A DNA stretch of 64,000 nt from Thiohalobacter thiocyanaticus (GTDB lineage: Bacteria > Pseudomonadota > Gammaproteobacteria > Thiohalobacterales > Thiohalobacteraceae): NCBI RefSeq assembly GCF_003932505.1, contig NZ_QZMU01000001.1:2675001-2739000 (forward strand), read 5' to 3'. Position numbers and translations under genes: made by a program. The notes under the pieces are model-generated. The model did no database searches and was not told the origin of the DNA. It saw only the letters and a list, made by a program, of their open reading frames with translations. Below, in pieces: positions 50,085-60,778 of this stretch (position 1 is its first letter; every line of letters begins with the position of its first letter).

Positions 50085-50169
50085 GTCATTGCGAGCGAAG
50101 CGCGGCAATCTCATAATGCAGGATCAGCCGGCTGGAGATTGTCGCGGCGCGCTGCGCCTCGCAATGACG
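50085..50169. repeat. Inverted repeat pair, family B
   Basis: Arms GTCATTGCGAGCGAAGCGCG and CGCGCTGCGCCTCGCAATGAC with AATCTC/GAGATT beyond them, in the gap between mutS and the PilZ gene. A single arm of this family occurs at 56621-56650. Confidence 0.82.
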
Positions 50170-50220
50170 GATTGGCTGCAGATTCCGGGGATTGGCCGAA
50201 CGACAGCGGGAGCAGGGCCC

Positions 50221-50523
50221 ATGTGGCGAGACTATGACGAGAAACGCGACTTCCGGCGCATGGCGCTGGACACCCGGATCCAGTGCAAGGACCTGGCCAG
50301 CGGCGAGACCTTCTACGGCCATGCCCACGACCTGAGCGGCGAGGGGCTGTCGATCGATACCGCCCGGGAATTCGCCCCCGGCGCGCGGCTGGAGGTGCGC
50401 ATCGTCCCGGAGAAGGCCCTGGTGCCGCCGTTCTATGCCGCGGTCGAGGTGGTCCGGGTCGAGCCGGCGGCCGACGGCGGGGGCTTCAACCTCGGGGTGC
50501 GCATCCTCGAGCACAAATCCTGA
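50221..50523 (+). CDS. PilZ domain protein
   Basis: 100 residues, only a PilZ domain. The cyclic-di-GMP-binding motifs are both present: RxxxR in EKRDFRRM near the N-terminus and DLSGEGLSI (D/NxSxxG) at about residues 37-45. ATG 50221 gives the short protein; the same frame is open further upstream through the repeat, but nothing there looks coding. Such single-domain proteins act as cyclic-di-GMP effectors by binding a partner; the partner is unknown. It fits the two diguanylate cyclases in the window. Confidence 0.88.
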   Translation: MWRDYDEKRDFRRMALDTRIQCKDLASGETFYGHAHDLSGEGLSIDTAREFAPGARLEVRIVPEKALVPPFYAAVEVVRVEPAADGGGFNLGVRILEHKS

Positions 50524-50576
50524 GTGGCGGGTATGGAGCGGACATTGTCCATTCGGCACGTTGAGTTACTGAAGAT

Positions 50577-50697
50577 CGTCATTCCCGCGCAGGCGGGAAT
50601 CCAGAATCCGCTGCGATCACTGGATTACTCGCTACGCTCGCCCTGCGGGCGTTCAACGCGCTGCGCGCTTTTGTCCCGCCTGCGCGGGGATGACGGG
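50577..50697. repeat. Long REP-type unit, family A variant
   Basis: Arms CGTCATTCCCGCGCAGGCGG and CCGCCTGCGCGGGGATGACG with an internal GGATTACTCGCTACGCTCGC module that also occurs in 17192-17342. It lies between the PilZ gene and pncC. Confidence 0.85.
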
Positions 50698-50722
50698 CGG
50701 TGGAATCCGGCTGGACCCGGTC

Positions 50723-51232
50723 ATGACAGAGACCGGCCGCAACATTGAGACAAGACTGGCCGACCTGAGCCAGGCGCTCGGCCGTGCCGCCACCGAGGCC
50801 GGGGTGATGCTGACCGTGGCCGAGTCCTGCACCGGCGGCTGGCTGGCCAAGGTCATCACCGACACCTCCGGCAGCTCGCACTGGTTCGACCGGGGCTTCG
50901 TCACCTATACCAACGTCTCCAAGCAGGACATGCTGGGGGTGAGTCCGGCGACGCTCGAGGCGCAGGGCGCGGTGAGCGAGGCTACGGTCCGGGAAATGGC
51001 CGCCGGCGCCCTGAGGCACAGCAAGGCGCAGCTCTCGGTGGCCATCAGCGGCGTGGCCGGCCCCGAGGGCGGCACCCCGGACAAGCCGGTCGGTACCGTC
51101 TGCTTCGCCTGGAACCGGATCAATGAAGAACCCCGCACGGAGACCCGGCACCTGACCGGCGACCGTGACGCGGTGCGTCGCCAGGCAGTGGAACGGGCCC
51201 TGTATGGACTCCTCGCCGCCCTCGGACATTGA
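50723..51232 (+). CDS. pncC: Nicotinamide-nucleotide amidohydrolase PncC (CinA C-terminal family)
   Basis: 169 residues from ATG 50723; the open frame starts at 50690 inside the repeat. The protein is a stand-alone CinA C-terminal domain: TVAESCTGGWLAKVITDTSGSS, FVTYTNVSKQDMLGV and AISGVAGPEGGTPDKPVGTVCF. It deamidates nicotinamide mononucleotide to nicotinate mononucleotide for NAD recycling. It lies upstream of recA, the usual place for cinA/pncC. The thpR gene overlaps its 3' end by 29 bases. Confidence 0.94.
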   Translation: MTETGRNIETRLADLSQALGRAATEAGVMLTVAESCTGGWLAKVITDTSGSSHWFDRGFVTYTNVSKQDMLGVSPATLEAQGAVSEATVREMAAGALRHSKAQLSVAISGVAGPEGGTPDKPVGTVCFAWNRINEEPRTETRHLTGDRDAVRRQAVERALYGLLAALGH

Positions 51233-51748
51233 GCCCACCCAGCGCCTGTTCTTCGCCCTGTGGCCGGACGGTGACGCGCGCGACCGGCTCGACACCGCGG
51301 CCGCGGCCGTGGGCCGGGACAGCGCGGGCGGGTGCCCCGGGGCAATCTGCACCTGACCCTGGTGTTTCCCGGCCAGACCCCGCCCGGGCGGCGCGACTGC
51401 CTGATCCGGGCGGCCGCGGCCATCCGCTGCCCGGCCTTCGACCTGCACCTGGACCGCTTCGGCCATTTCCGCCGCGCCCGCATCGCCTGGCTGGGGCCGG
51501 CCGAGCCGCCGCCGGCGCTGCTGGAGCTGTACCGACAGCTCAATACCGCCCTGGCCGACTGCGGCGGCGAGCCGGAGACCCGGCCCTTCGCCCCGCACGT
51601 CACCCTGGCGCGCAAGGCCGTGCGCTGCCGGGCCCCGGCGGATTTCCTCCCCATCGACTGGGCGGTGCGCAGCTTCGCCCTGGTGGAATCCCCCGGTGCC
51701 GGCAGTGGCTACCGGGTGCTGGCGTCCTGGCTGTTGACCGCTCCGTGA
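51204..51748 (+). pseudogene. thpR: RNA 2',3'-cyclic phosphodiesterase ThpR (LigT family), one frameshift
   Basis: 2H phosphoesterase family. The N-terminal part (PTQRLFFALWPDGDARDRL) is read in one frame up to about 51325, after which the protein continues in another frame with VPRGNLHLTLVFPGQTP (first HxT motif) and FAPHVTLARKAV (second HxT motif), ending at 51748. One added or lost base in the GC-rich run near 51325-51335 explains the break, so error is as likely as inactivation. The start ATG 51204 overlaps pncC. The stop codon overlaps the beginning of a GATGGG-type repeat. Confidence 0.84.
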
Positions 51749-51777
51749 TGGGTTGCGCTGCGCTTCACCCATCCTAC
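51747..51777. repeat. Intergenic palindrome, family D (GATGGGTTGCGCTGCGC)
   Basis: GATGGGTTGCGCTGCGCTTC followed by ACCCATCCTAC, with a further GTAGGATGGG at 51793-51802. It overlaps the thpR stop codon. Confidence 0.65.
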
Positions 51778-51926
51778 CCGGGCGGGGGATGTTGTAGGAT
51801 GGGGGCAGGCCACCCGGCGCCGTGAACCCGGCACCGCCCCTCTGGACAACTGGATATTCATCCAGTATAAAGAAAAACCACAAGGGCATGGCCCGACACC
51901 CCTGACAGCACAGCCTGGAGACCCCT

Positions 51927-52976
51927 ATGGACGACAACAAGCGCAAGGCCCTGAGTGCCGCTCTCAACCAGATCGAAAAACAGTTCGGCAAGGGTGCCGT
52001 GATGCGGATGGGCGACGTCGGCGCCGTGCGCGATGTCGAGGCCATCTCCACCGGTTCGCTGGGCCTGGACGTCGCACTCGGCATCGGCGGCCTGCCGGCC
52101 GGCCGCGTGGTCGAGGTCTACGGGCCGGAATCCTCGGGCAAGACCACCCTGACCCTGCAGGCCATCGCCGAATGCCAGAAGAACGGCGGCACGGCGGCCT
52201 TCATCGATGCCGAGCACGCCCTGGACCCCGGCTACGCCGAGAAGCTGGGCGTGAACGTCGACGACCTGCTGGTCTCCCAGCCCGACACCGGCGAGCAGGC
52301 GCTGGAGATCGCCGACATGCTGGTGCGCTCCAGCGCCGTGGACGTGGTGGTGGTCGACTCGGTCGCCGCGCTGACCCCCAAGGCCGAGATCGAGGGCGAG
52401 ATGGGCGACTCCCACGTCGGCCTGCAGGCGCGCCTCATGTCCCAGGCCCTGCGCAAGCTGACCGCCAACATCAAGCGTTCCAACACCCTGGTGATCTTCA
52501 TCAACCAGATCCGCATGAAGATCGGCGTCATGTTCGGAAGCCCCGAGACCACCACCGGTGGCAACGCGCTCAAGTTCTACTCCTCGGTGCGCCTGGACAT
52601 CCGCCGCATCGGCGCCATCAAGAAGGGCGACGAGATCGTCGGTAACCAGACCCGGGTCAAGGTGGTCAAGAACAAGATGGCCCCGCCCTTCAAGCAGGTC
52701 GAGTTCGAGATCCTCTATGGCGAGGGCATCTCGCGCGAGGGCGAGATCATCGACATGGGCGTGGCCGAGGGCCTGGTCGAGAAGTCCGGTGCCTGGTATT
52801 CCTACCAGGGCGATCGCATCGGCCAGGGCAAGGAGAATGTCCGCAACTTCCTCAGGGAGAATCCGGACATCGCCAACGAGATCGACCAGCAGCTGCGGGC
52901 CAAACTGCTGGTCAAGCCCAAATCCAGCGCCGAAGAGGCCATGGAGGAGGCGCCCGAGCCGGAGGCGTTGAACTGA
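51927..52976 (+). CDS. recA: Recombinase RecA
   Basis: 349 residues. Walker A GPESSGKT at residues 66-73, [27 protein letters not shown], the L2 loop [28 protein letters not shown] and the C-terminal acidic tail [14 protein letters not shown]. It forms filaments on single-stranded DNA for recombination and triggers LexA cleavage. ATG 51927 follows GGAGA. The upstream 178 bases should contain an SOS operator; CTGGATATTCATCCAGTA at 51849-51866 fits CTG-N10-CAG only approximately (CTGGATATTCATCCAG). recX follows. Confidence 0.98.
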   Translation: MDDNKRKALSAALNQIEKQFGKGAVMRMGDVGAVRDVEAISTGSLGLDVALGIGGLPAGRVVEVYGPESSGKTTLTLQAIAECQKNGGTAAFIDAEHALDPGYAEKLGVNVDDLLVSQPDTGEQALEIADMLVRSSAVDVVVVDSVAALTPKAEIEGEMGDSHVGLQARLMSQALRKLTANIKRSNTLVIFINQIRMKIGVMFGSPETTTGGNALKFYSSVRLDIRRIGAIKKGDEIVGNQTRVKVVKNKMAPPFKQVEFEILYGEGISREGEIIDMGVAEGLVEKSGAWYSYQGDRIGQGKENVRNFLRENPDIANEIDQQLRAKLLVKPKSSAEEAMEEAPEPEALN

Positions 52977-52993
52977 GCTGGTTGGGTATGGTG

Positions 52994-53204
52994 AACGCAA
53001 AGAACGCAGAGACGCGGAGGCACAGAGGTTTTTTAAGGAAACCCTGATTATTACCTTTCCCGTCATGCCCGCGAAGGCGGGCATCCAGATATCTCTGAAA
53101 TACCTGGATTCCCGCCTTCGCGGGAATGACGGATAAAGTTAAGAGATTCCTCAGGTATATTGATCATTCCTTGCGTCTCCGCGCCTTTGCGTTCTCTGCG
53201 TTGC
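52994..53204. repeat. Composite repeat between recA and recX
   Basis: Outer repeats: AACGCAAAGAACGCAGAGAC at about 52992 and, inverted, TCTCCGCGCCTTTGCGTTCT near 53168-53190. They enclose a family A REP pair (53060-53132, arms CGTCATGCCCGCGAAGGCGG and CCGCCTTCGCGGGAATGACG). The same architecture is found at 17121-17418. The 313-base gap holds nothing else. Confidence 0.85.
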
Positions 53205-53289
53205 CAGCGCCACACTCAATCCGTCCAAAGACTACGCGTAACGGACATTGCCCGGCTTCGGCCGGGTAATGTCTTTATGGGAACCGGAT

Positions 53290-53781
53290 ATGTCGGAACA
53301 CGACGCACCCGAAACGATCGAGCCGGAGGACCGCTCCGTCGAGATCGAGCACAAGCTGGTCGAGCTGCTGGCGCGGCGCGAACACAGCCGGCTGGAACTG
53401 CGGCGCAAGCTGGAACAGCGCGGCTACGGTTTCGACGAGGTCGAACCGGTGCTGGCGGATCTGACCGCGCAGGGGCTGCAGAGCGATGCGCGCTTTGCCG
53501 AGCACTATGCCCGGGATCGCGAGCAGCGCGGCTACGGCCCGGTGCGCATCCGGATGGAACTGCGCGAGCGCGGGGTCGACGAGACCCTGATCGAGACCGC
53601 GCTGGCCGAACTGGGCGTGGACTGGTTTGCCGCCGCGCGTGCGGCCCGGCACAAGCGTTTCGGGTCGGGCGTGCCGGATGAATTCCGGGACCGGGCCAGA
53701 CAGCTGCGCTTTCTCCAGAACCGCGGTTTCGACGCCGAACAGTGCCGGGCCGCGCTGGAGGATGACCCGGAGGACCGGTGA
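53290..53781 (+). CDS. recX: Regulatory protein RecX
   Basis: 163 residues from ATG 53290. Three-helix RecX repeats: VELLARREHSRLELRRKLEQRGYGFDEVEPVL, SDARFAEHYARDREQRGYGPVRIRMELRERGV and a third ending RQLRFLQNRGFDAEQCRAAL. RecX binds in the groove of RecA filaments and limits their extension. The frame opens at 53248, but MSEHDAPETIEPED with its own start is the better N-terminus. The gap to recA is long because of a composite repeat, so read-through from recA is less certain. Confidence 0.92.
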   Translation: MSEHDAPETIEPEDRSVEIEHKLVELLARREHSRLELRRKLEQRGYGFDEVEPVLADLTAQGLQSDARFAEHYARDREQRGYGPVRIRMELRERGVDETLIETALAELGVDWFAAARAARHKRFGSGVPDEFRDRARQLRFLQNRGFDAEQCRAALEDDPEDR

Positions 53782-53846
53782 CGCGCGGTTCCGCATCGGG
53801 TAAGCTTTGATGCGGGTTCATTGGCTTTCAATGCCCAACAGATTTT

Positions 53847-53918
53847 CCGTCATCCCGGCGAATGCCGGGATCCAGTGGCCGCAGCGGTATCTGGATTCCG
53901 GCCTGCGCCGGGATGACG
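53847..53918. repeat. REP-type inverted pair, family A
   Basis: Arms CCGTCATCCCGGCGAATGCC and GGCCTGCGCCGGGATGACG, with the spacer CGCAGCGGTATC also seen in the copies at 19939 and 39624. Located between recX and alaS. Confidence 0.87.
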
Positions 53919-53969
53919 ATCACGGGTATGATGACTGCGGCCTACATGGCTGTAGGAATGGGCTAGAGT

Positions 53970-56612
<2,643 letters not shown>

Positions 56613-56620
56613 TAGGCCTC

Positions 56621-56650
56621 CGTCATTGCGAGCGCAGCGTGGCAATCTCG
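56621..56650. repeat. Single arm of repeat family B
   Basis: CGTCATTGCGAGCGCAGCGT followed by GGCAATCTCG, matching the left arm of the pair at 50085-50169 without a clear partner. Confidence 0.7.
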
Positions 56651-56821
56651 TCCTGCATAATCGGCAGGCCCGGCCGGCTTGCCGGAAACGCTGCGCTTAT
56701 CCCGGCCTACGTACTGAAAATCATGTCGAAAATCCCACTGGGCGTTTCATCCCGCCGCGATTTGTAGTTTAATTCTCGCCTTTCGTGCCCCGCCCGGGGC
56801 CAGACAATCGGGTTTACACGC

Positions 56822-58051
56822 ATGGCACTGCTGGTACAGAAATTCGGCGGCACCTCGGTCGGCACGCCCGAGCGCATCGAGGCCATTGCCGCCAAGATCA
56901 AGCGTTACCGCGACAATGGCGACGATGTGGTGGTCGTGGTCTCGGCCATGAGCGGCGAGACCGACCGCCTCATCGGCCTGGCCCGCGCCATCAGCGAGGC
57001 CCCGCCGCCGCGCGAGATGGACGTGCTGCTGTCCACCGGCGAGCAGGTCACCATCGCCCTGCTCAGCATGGCGCTGCAGAAGCGCGGCTGCCCGGCCCGG
57101 TCCTATACCGGCAGCCAGGTGCACATCCTCACTGACAGCGCCCACTGCAAGGCGCGCATCCAGGACATCGACGGCAGCCGCATCCAGCAGGACCTGCAGC
57201 AAGGCAAGGTAGTGGTCGTGGCCGGCTTCCAGGGCGTGGACGAGCAGGGCAACATCACCACCCTGGGCCGCGGCGGCTCGGATACCACCGCCGTGGCCCT
57301 GGCTGCCGCGCTCAAGGCCAGGGAGTGCCAGATCTTCACCGACGTGGACGGCGTCTACACCACCGACCCGCGGGTGGTGCCCAACGCCCGCCGGCTGGAG
57401 CGCATCACCTTCGAGGAGATGCTGGAGATGGCCAGCCTCGGCTCCAAGGTGCTGCAGATCCGCTCGGTGGAGTTCGCCGGCAAGTACAATGTCCCGCTGC
57501 GGGTCCTGTCCTCCTTCGCGGAAGGGCCGGGGACCCTGATCACCTATGAGGATGAGACCATGGAAAACGCCCTGATTTCCGGCATCGCCTTCAACCGCGA
57601 CGAGGCCAAGATCACGGTGCTGGGCGTGCCCGACCAGCCCGGTGTGGCGCACAAGCTGCTCGGCCCGGTGGCCGCGGCCAATATCGAGGTGGACATGATC
57701 GTGCAGAACATGGCCCCGGATGGCGCGACCACCGACTTCACCTTCACCGTGCACCGTAACGACTATGACCGTGCCATCGAGGTGGTCCGTCGGACCGCCG
57801 GCGAGATGGGCGCGCGCGAGGTTGCCGGCGACGACAAGATCGTCAAGCTCTCGCTGGTGGGCGTGGGCATGCGTTCACACGCCGGCATCGCCTCCACCAT
57901 GTTCGAGACCCTGGCCAACGAGGGCATCAATATCCGCATGATTTCCACCTCCGAAATAAAGATTTCCGTGGTGGTGGACGAAAAATACCTCGAGCTGGGG
58001 GTGCGCGCGCTGCACGATGCCTTTAAGCTGGAGGGCCCGGCCGCGGGCTGA
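56822..58051 (+). CDS. lysC: Aspartate kinase (monofunctional, lysine/threonine-sensitive type)
   Basis: 409 residues. The N-terminal amino-acid kinase domain has LVQKFGGTSVG, the catalytic lysine region, and RGGSDTTAVALAAALKA, FTDVDGVYTTDPR. The C-terminus has two ACT domains (ISGIAFNRDEAKITVLGVPDQPG and VSLVGVGMRSHAGIASTMFE), the allosteric part. It phosphorylates aspartate, the first step toward lysine, threonine and methionine. Located between alaS and csrA, a conserved order in gammaproteobacteria other than the enterics. Confidence 0.96.
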   Translation: MALLVQKFGGTSVGTPERIEAIAAKIKRYRDNGDDVVVVVSAMSGETDRLIGLARAISEAPPPREMDVLLSTGEQVTIALLSMALQKRGCPARSYTGSQVHILTDSAHCKARIQDIDGSRIQQDLQQGKVVVVAGFQGVDEQGNITTLGRGGSDTTAVALAAALKARECQIFTDVDGVYTTDPRVVPNARRLERITFEEMLEMASLGSKVLQIRSVEFAGKYNVPLRVLSSFAEGPGTLITYEDETMENALISGIAFNRDEAKITVLGVPDQPGVAHKLLGPVAAANIEVDMIVQNMAPDGATTDFTFTVHRNDYDRAIEVVRRTAGEMGAREVAGDDKIVKLSLVGVGMRSHAGIASTMFETLANEGINIRMISTSEIKISVVVDEKYLELGVRALHDAFKLEGPAAG

Positions 58052-58272
58052 ATCGGCGAAAAATCGCGGCCGGCCGGCAGCAGGGCTGCCAACGTATTGA
58101 AATAAATAAAAATCCATAAATGACCAGGGACGGAAAATTGACTATAGTTTCCGTTGCTCTGGCCGAAACAGAGAGTGTGCCGTCGCGCATGCGCCAGTGG
58201 GATGCTGGCGTAATCGACCGTACCGGGTTCTTTTGAGTTGCTCGTAATTGAAAGTGTTCAAGGAGATAACAC

Positions 58273-58473
58273 ATGTTGATTCTGACTCGCCGGGTTGGCG
58301 AAACCCTGATGATCGGTGACGAAGTTACTGTAACCGTACTGGGGGTGAAGGGTAATCAGGTACGTATCGGGGTGAATGCGCCCAAGGATGTCGCCGTTCA
58401 TCGCGAAGAGATTTACGAGCGCATCCAGAAGGAAAACGGCGAGGACACGGTGGCCACCGCCAAGGGCGACTGA
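58273..58473 (+). CDS. csrA: Carbon storage regulator CsrA (RsmA)
   Basis: 66 residues: [18 protein letters not shown], with the RNA-contact residues Leu4 and Arg44 (AVHREEI) present, and a short charged C-terminal tail. It acts as a homodimer that binds GGA in RNA loops near ribosome binding sites and blocks or activates translation. Its own ribosome binding site AAGGAG (58260-58265), 7 bases before the ATG, contains a GGA, so autoregulation is possible. The candidate antagonist RNA is at about 33.64-33.82 kb. Confidence 0.97.
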   Translation: MLILTRRVGETLMIGDEVTVTVLGVKGNQVRIGVNAPKDVAVHREEIYERIQKENGEDTVATAKGD

Positions 58474-58549
58474 ACCCGAAGCCCTTGATTCCTGAGCGCC
58501 ATACTTTACCTGCGCCACTCTCCCCGGTATCCTACGCACCTTCCAACCC

Positions 58550-58642
58550 GGAGAGATGGCCGAGCGGCTGAAGGCGCTCCCCTGCTAAGGGAGTATGGGG
58601 TTAATAGCTCCATCGAGGGTTCGAATCCCTCTCTCTCCGCCA
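58550..58642 (+). tRNA. serV: tRNA-Ser(GCT)
   Basis: Acceptor stem GGAGAGA pairs with TCTCTCC (58632-58638), followed by G and an encoded CCA (58640-58642). The anticodon stem CTCCC/GGGAG encloses the loop CTGCTAA with anticodon GCT at 58584-58586. It has the long variable arm of class II tRNAs, and the T arm GGTTCGAATCC is standard. It reads AGC and AGU. Its place after csrA is the conserved gammaproteobacterial one. Confidence 0.97.
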
Positions 58643-58707
58643 TCCAAAGCAAAGGGGCCTTTTCAGGCCCCTTTGCTTTGGATGCCAGACAGGATTCGAA
58701 CCCTCGA
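58613..58707. repeat. Inverted partial copy of the tRNA-Ser 3' end
   Basis: TCGAGGGTTCGAATCC of the tRNA T arm (58613-58628) recurs as an exact reverse complement at 58692-58707, on the far side of the perfect hairpin 58642-58683. The segments between are 13 and 8 bases and not alike. The result is a 95-base imperfect inverted repeat, possibly the scar of an insertion or excision at the tRNA gene end. Confidence 0.7.
58642..58683. terminator. Perfect 18-base-pair hairpin after tRNA-Ser
   Basis: Left arm 58642-58659 (ATCCAAAGCAAAGGGGCC) and right arm 58666-58683 are exact reverse complements with loop TTTTCA. It begins at the last base of the tRNA. The right arm is T-rich (TTTGCTTTGG) but no clean T-run follows, so it is a likely, not certain, terminator. 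Confidence 0.68.
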
Positions 58708-58833
58708 GATAGAACAATTTGGGTTCGACTACGGAGACAGGCGTAATGGAGGAGCCTCTTTCCGCCATGCCTGATTGGTCCTGGCGGTTCCTTATGCCCC
58801 GTTTTTGAGCGCATGGTTTTGCCGTGCGCAGGT

Positions 58834-59334
58834 TCAGACAGGTGGTCGGTTCCTGCGACTGATGCCAGTAAGCGCCACCAGTGCGCTGCCCATCAGCAGG
58901 CCGGCCCCCGGCAGCGGAACAGCGGTGACGTCATCCGCTCCGCCAACGCGGCGGATATCGAAACCTGCCAGTCCCAGGTGTTGATTCAGTTCGGGGATAT
59001 GGTCCGCGTGATAGAACACGTTTAGATAATACTGTGTGCCAGGTGTGGCCTCGAAATCGAAGAAGCCCGAATATTCCCCCAGCCCCAGCCCCAGTCTCTG
59101 AGTCGAGGTCGTGACCGTCATGGCCAGTTCCAGAAAGGGGGCGGGGAACTGCATATCCGTCAGCGTAGCGGTATAGGTTCCCGCCTCGCTCACCTGGAAC
59201 GGGTCGGTAAACCAGCCGTAATCCTCCAGAAACCGCACGTCTTCATAGGCCACGGTTGCCGCTTGAGCGCTGAAGCTGCCGAGCCAGAGCAGGGCGGCGC
59301 AGAACAGCGGGATGGTGACTTGCCTTGTTTTCAT
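58834..59334 (-). CDS. Exported protein with VPLPA-CTERM (PEP-CTERM-like) sorting signal
   Basis: 166 residues. Signal peptide 1-25 (IPLFCAALLWLGSFSAQA). The mature part is a beta-rich domain of about 110 residues without enzymatic motif. The C-terminus has VPLPGAGLLMGSALVALTGISRRNR (VPLPG at 139-143, a hydrophobic segment, then Arg-rich end), the pattern of VPLPA-CTERM sorting signals. Such proteins are cut by exosortase-type transpeptidases and are exported, often to biofilm matrix. No exosortase gene is in the window. Function of the mature part unknown. Confidence 0.82.
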   Translation of the reverse strand: MKTRQVTIPLFCAALLWLGSFSAQAATVAYEDVRFLEDYGWFTDPFQVSEAGTYTATLTDMQFPAPFLELAMTVTTSTQRLGLGLGEYSGFFDFEATPGTQYYLNVFYHADHIPELNQHLGLAGFDIRRVGGADDVTAVPLPGAGLLMGSALVALTGISRRNRPPV

Positions 59335-59362
59335 CTCGATTACCTCCGTTTGTTACTTCTGT

Positions 59363-59842
59363 TTATTGCAGTGACTGGCTGTGACTGGGGTCGCCATCGG
59401 GTTGCCGTTGGCCGTATTTTTCCTGCAGATACTGGTGCAGCATGCGCTGGGCATCGTCAGCATCGATTGCCTGGCCGGTGATTTCCTGCAGTCGGTTCTG
59501 AATGTAATGCGGTGACAGTGCACACATCGCAAGCAGTTCGATATCCGTGCGTTCAACCCTGTTCTGTTCCGGGATTTCCTCGTTGTTGATGATCCCTTCC
59601 AGCCGGTCGGCATCCAGGTCGAAATGGCGGTTGAGCTCGTTGTACTGGCCAAGCAGGAGCGGCAGAAGCCGCTGTCCGCCCATCCGGGGATCACACAGAT
59701 CCATCAGCCGGGTCAGGGCGGTTTTGACCGCGTAACGGATGACGTCCGAGTTGCGCGCGCCCAACCGTCGGGCAATGCGTTCGATACGCTCCAGATCCGA
59801 TGGTTTGAACCGGACAGAGACGCATTGTTTCTTGTTATTCAC
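59363..59842 (-). CDS. Ribbon-helix-helix DNA-binding protein
   Basis: 159 residues. The start is GTG 59842: AGGAG lies 6 bases upstream, while ATG 59875 has no support. Residues 1-45 look like a ribbon-helix-helix (strand CVSVRFKPSDLERIERIARR, then LGARNSDVIRYAVKTAL), as in CopG/MetJ-like repressors. The remaining 110 residues form an unrecognised helical domain (LLPLLLGQYNELNRHFDLDADRLEG and MLHQYLQEKYG). It is divergent from the LapG-like gene, with a GACGATCGTC palindrome between, and is probably a local regulator. Confidence 0.68.
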   Translation of the reverse strand: MNNKKQCVSVRFKPSDLERIERIARRLGARNSDVIRYAVKTALTRLMDLCDPRMGGQRLLPLLLGQYNELNRHFDLDADRLEGIINNEEIPEQNRVERTDIELLAMCALSPHYIQNRLQEITGQAIDADDAQRMLHQYLQEKYGQRQPDGDPSHSQSLQ

Positions 59843-59924
59843 TGATCTCTCCTGGCGTGTCCTGTGGTTCTTCAATGTGCCAGTGACGTATGGCGAGAAG
59901 GTGACGGATTGGATGCGTTTTTAT

Positions 59925-59934
59925 GACGATCGTC
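59925..59934. promoter_or_regulatory. Short palindrome, possible operator of the ribbon-helix-helix protein
   Basis: GACGATCGTC is a perfect 10-base palindrome in the 255-base gap between the divergent ribbon-helix-helix and LapG-like genes; CGTCGT and ACGATG follow nearby. Only position and symmetry support it. Confidence 0.35.
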
Positions 59935-60097
59935 GTGCAGAACGATGAAAATGTGTTGCGTTGGTGACAGTTCCTGGATGGATTTCCGTGCGACGGCTCA
60001 CAATCCGTGAGATTCGCCGGCGCCAAGCCGGCAATCCGGTCAAGCGACGACTGCGGCGAGCCGTTAGGGTTGATAGGTCGGGTATCGGGAGAGTCCC

Positions 60098-60739
60098 ATG
60101 GCAGAGAGGGTGGCAAGTCGGTGTGGAGGGCTGCGGTCTCTGGTCCTGCTGCTGGGGCTGTGTGCAGTCGCCGTCGGTGTGGCTGCTGATGAAGGCGGAG
60201 AATCCAGGGATTACCTGCAGTGGCAGCGGTTGCTGATCGGATTGGCCGGGGAGGCGGAAAGAATCCAGGTCGAGACGGTGAACCGGTTCGTCAATGGCAT
60301 GCGGGAGCGCAGTGACCGGGAACTCTGGGGGGTGGCGGACTATTGGGCCAGTCCGGATGAATTCCTGTCACGCGGGGCGGGTGACTGTGAGGATTTCGTT
60401 ATCACGAAATACATCAGCTTGCGCCGCCTGGGCATCTCCGATGGGCGGCTGAGACTCGCACACAGCCGGATCTACAACCGGGAACGTGGGCGCATCGAAC
60501 CGCACATGGTGTTGTTGTATCGGGATACTGCCGGCCGCGAGTGGGTGCTGGACAACCTGCACCCCGAGCCGGTTGTGCGTGGGCAGCGTACCGATCTGGT
60601 CGTGAATTATGTATTCAATACCAAGGGACTCTGGTATTCCGGGCACGGTGATGCCGCGGACAGCCACACTGACCCGGCCGAGCACGGGAAATGGCTGGCA
60701 TTCCAGCTGCGTGTCCAGCCCCCGGGTGATTCCGGTTGA
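60098..60739 (+). CDS. Transglutaminase-like cysteine protease, LapG family (BTLCP)
   Basis: 213 residues with an N-terminal hydrophobic export signal (residues about 12-30, LRSLVLLLGLCAVAVGVAA). The catalytic triad of the bacterial transglutaminase-like cysteine proteinases is complete: Cys97 (GAGDCEDF), His136 (EPHMVLL) and Asp152 (VLDNL). LapG cleaves the N-terminus of large adhesins and is held inactive by the cyclic-di-GMP receptor LapD. No lapD is adjacent; the secretion genes following suggest a surface adhesin target nearby. Confidence 0.9.
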   Translation: MAERVASRCGGLRSLVLLLGLCAVAVGVAADEGGESRDYLQWQRLLIGLAGEAERIQVETVNRFVNGMRERSDRELWGVADYWASPDEFLSRGAGDCEDFVITKYISLRRLGISDGRLRLAHSRIYNRERGRIEPHMVLLYRDTAGREWVLDNLHPEPVVRGQRTDLVVNYVFNTKGLWYSGHGDAADSHTDPAEHGKWLAFQLRVQPPGDSG

Positions 60740-60778
60740 AGAGGCACGATAGCAGCTGATAACAGCCGGCGTGAAAGA

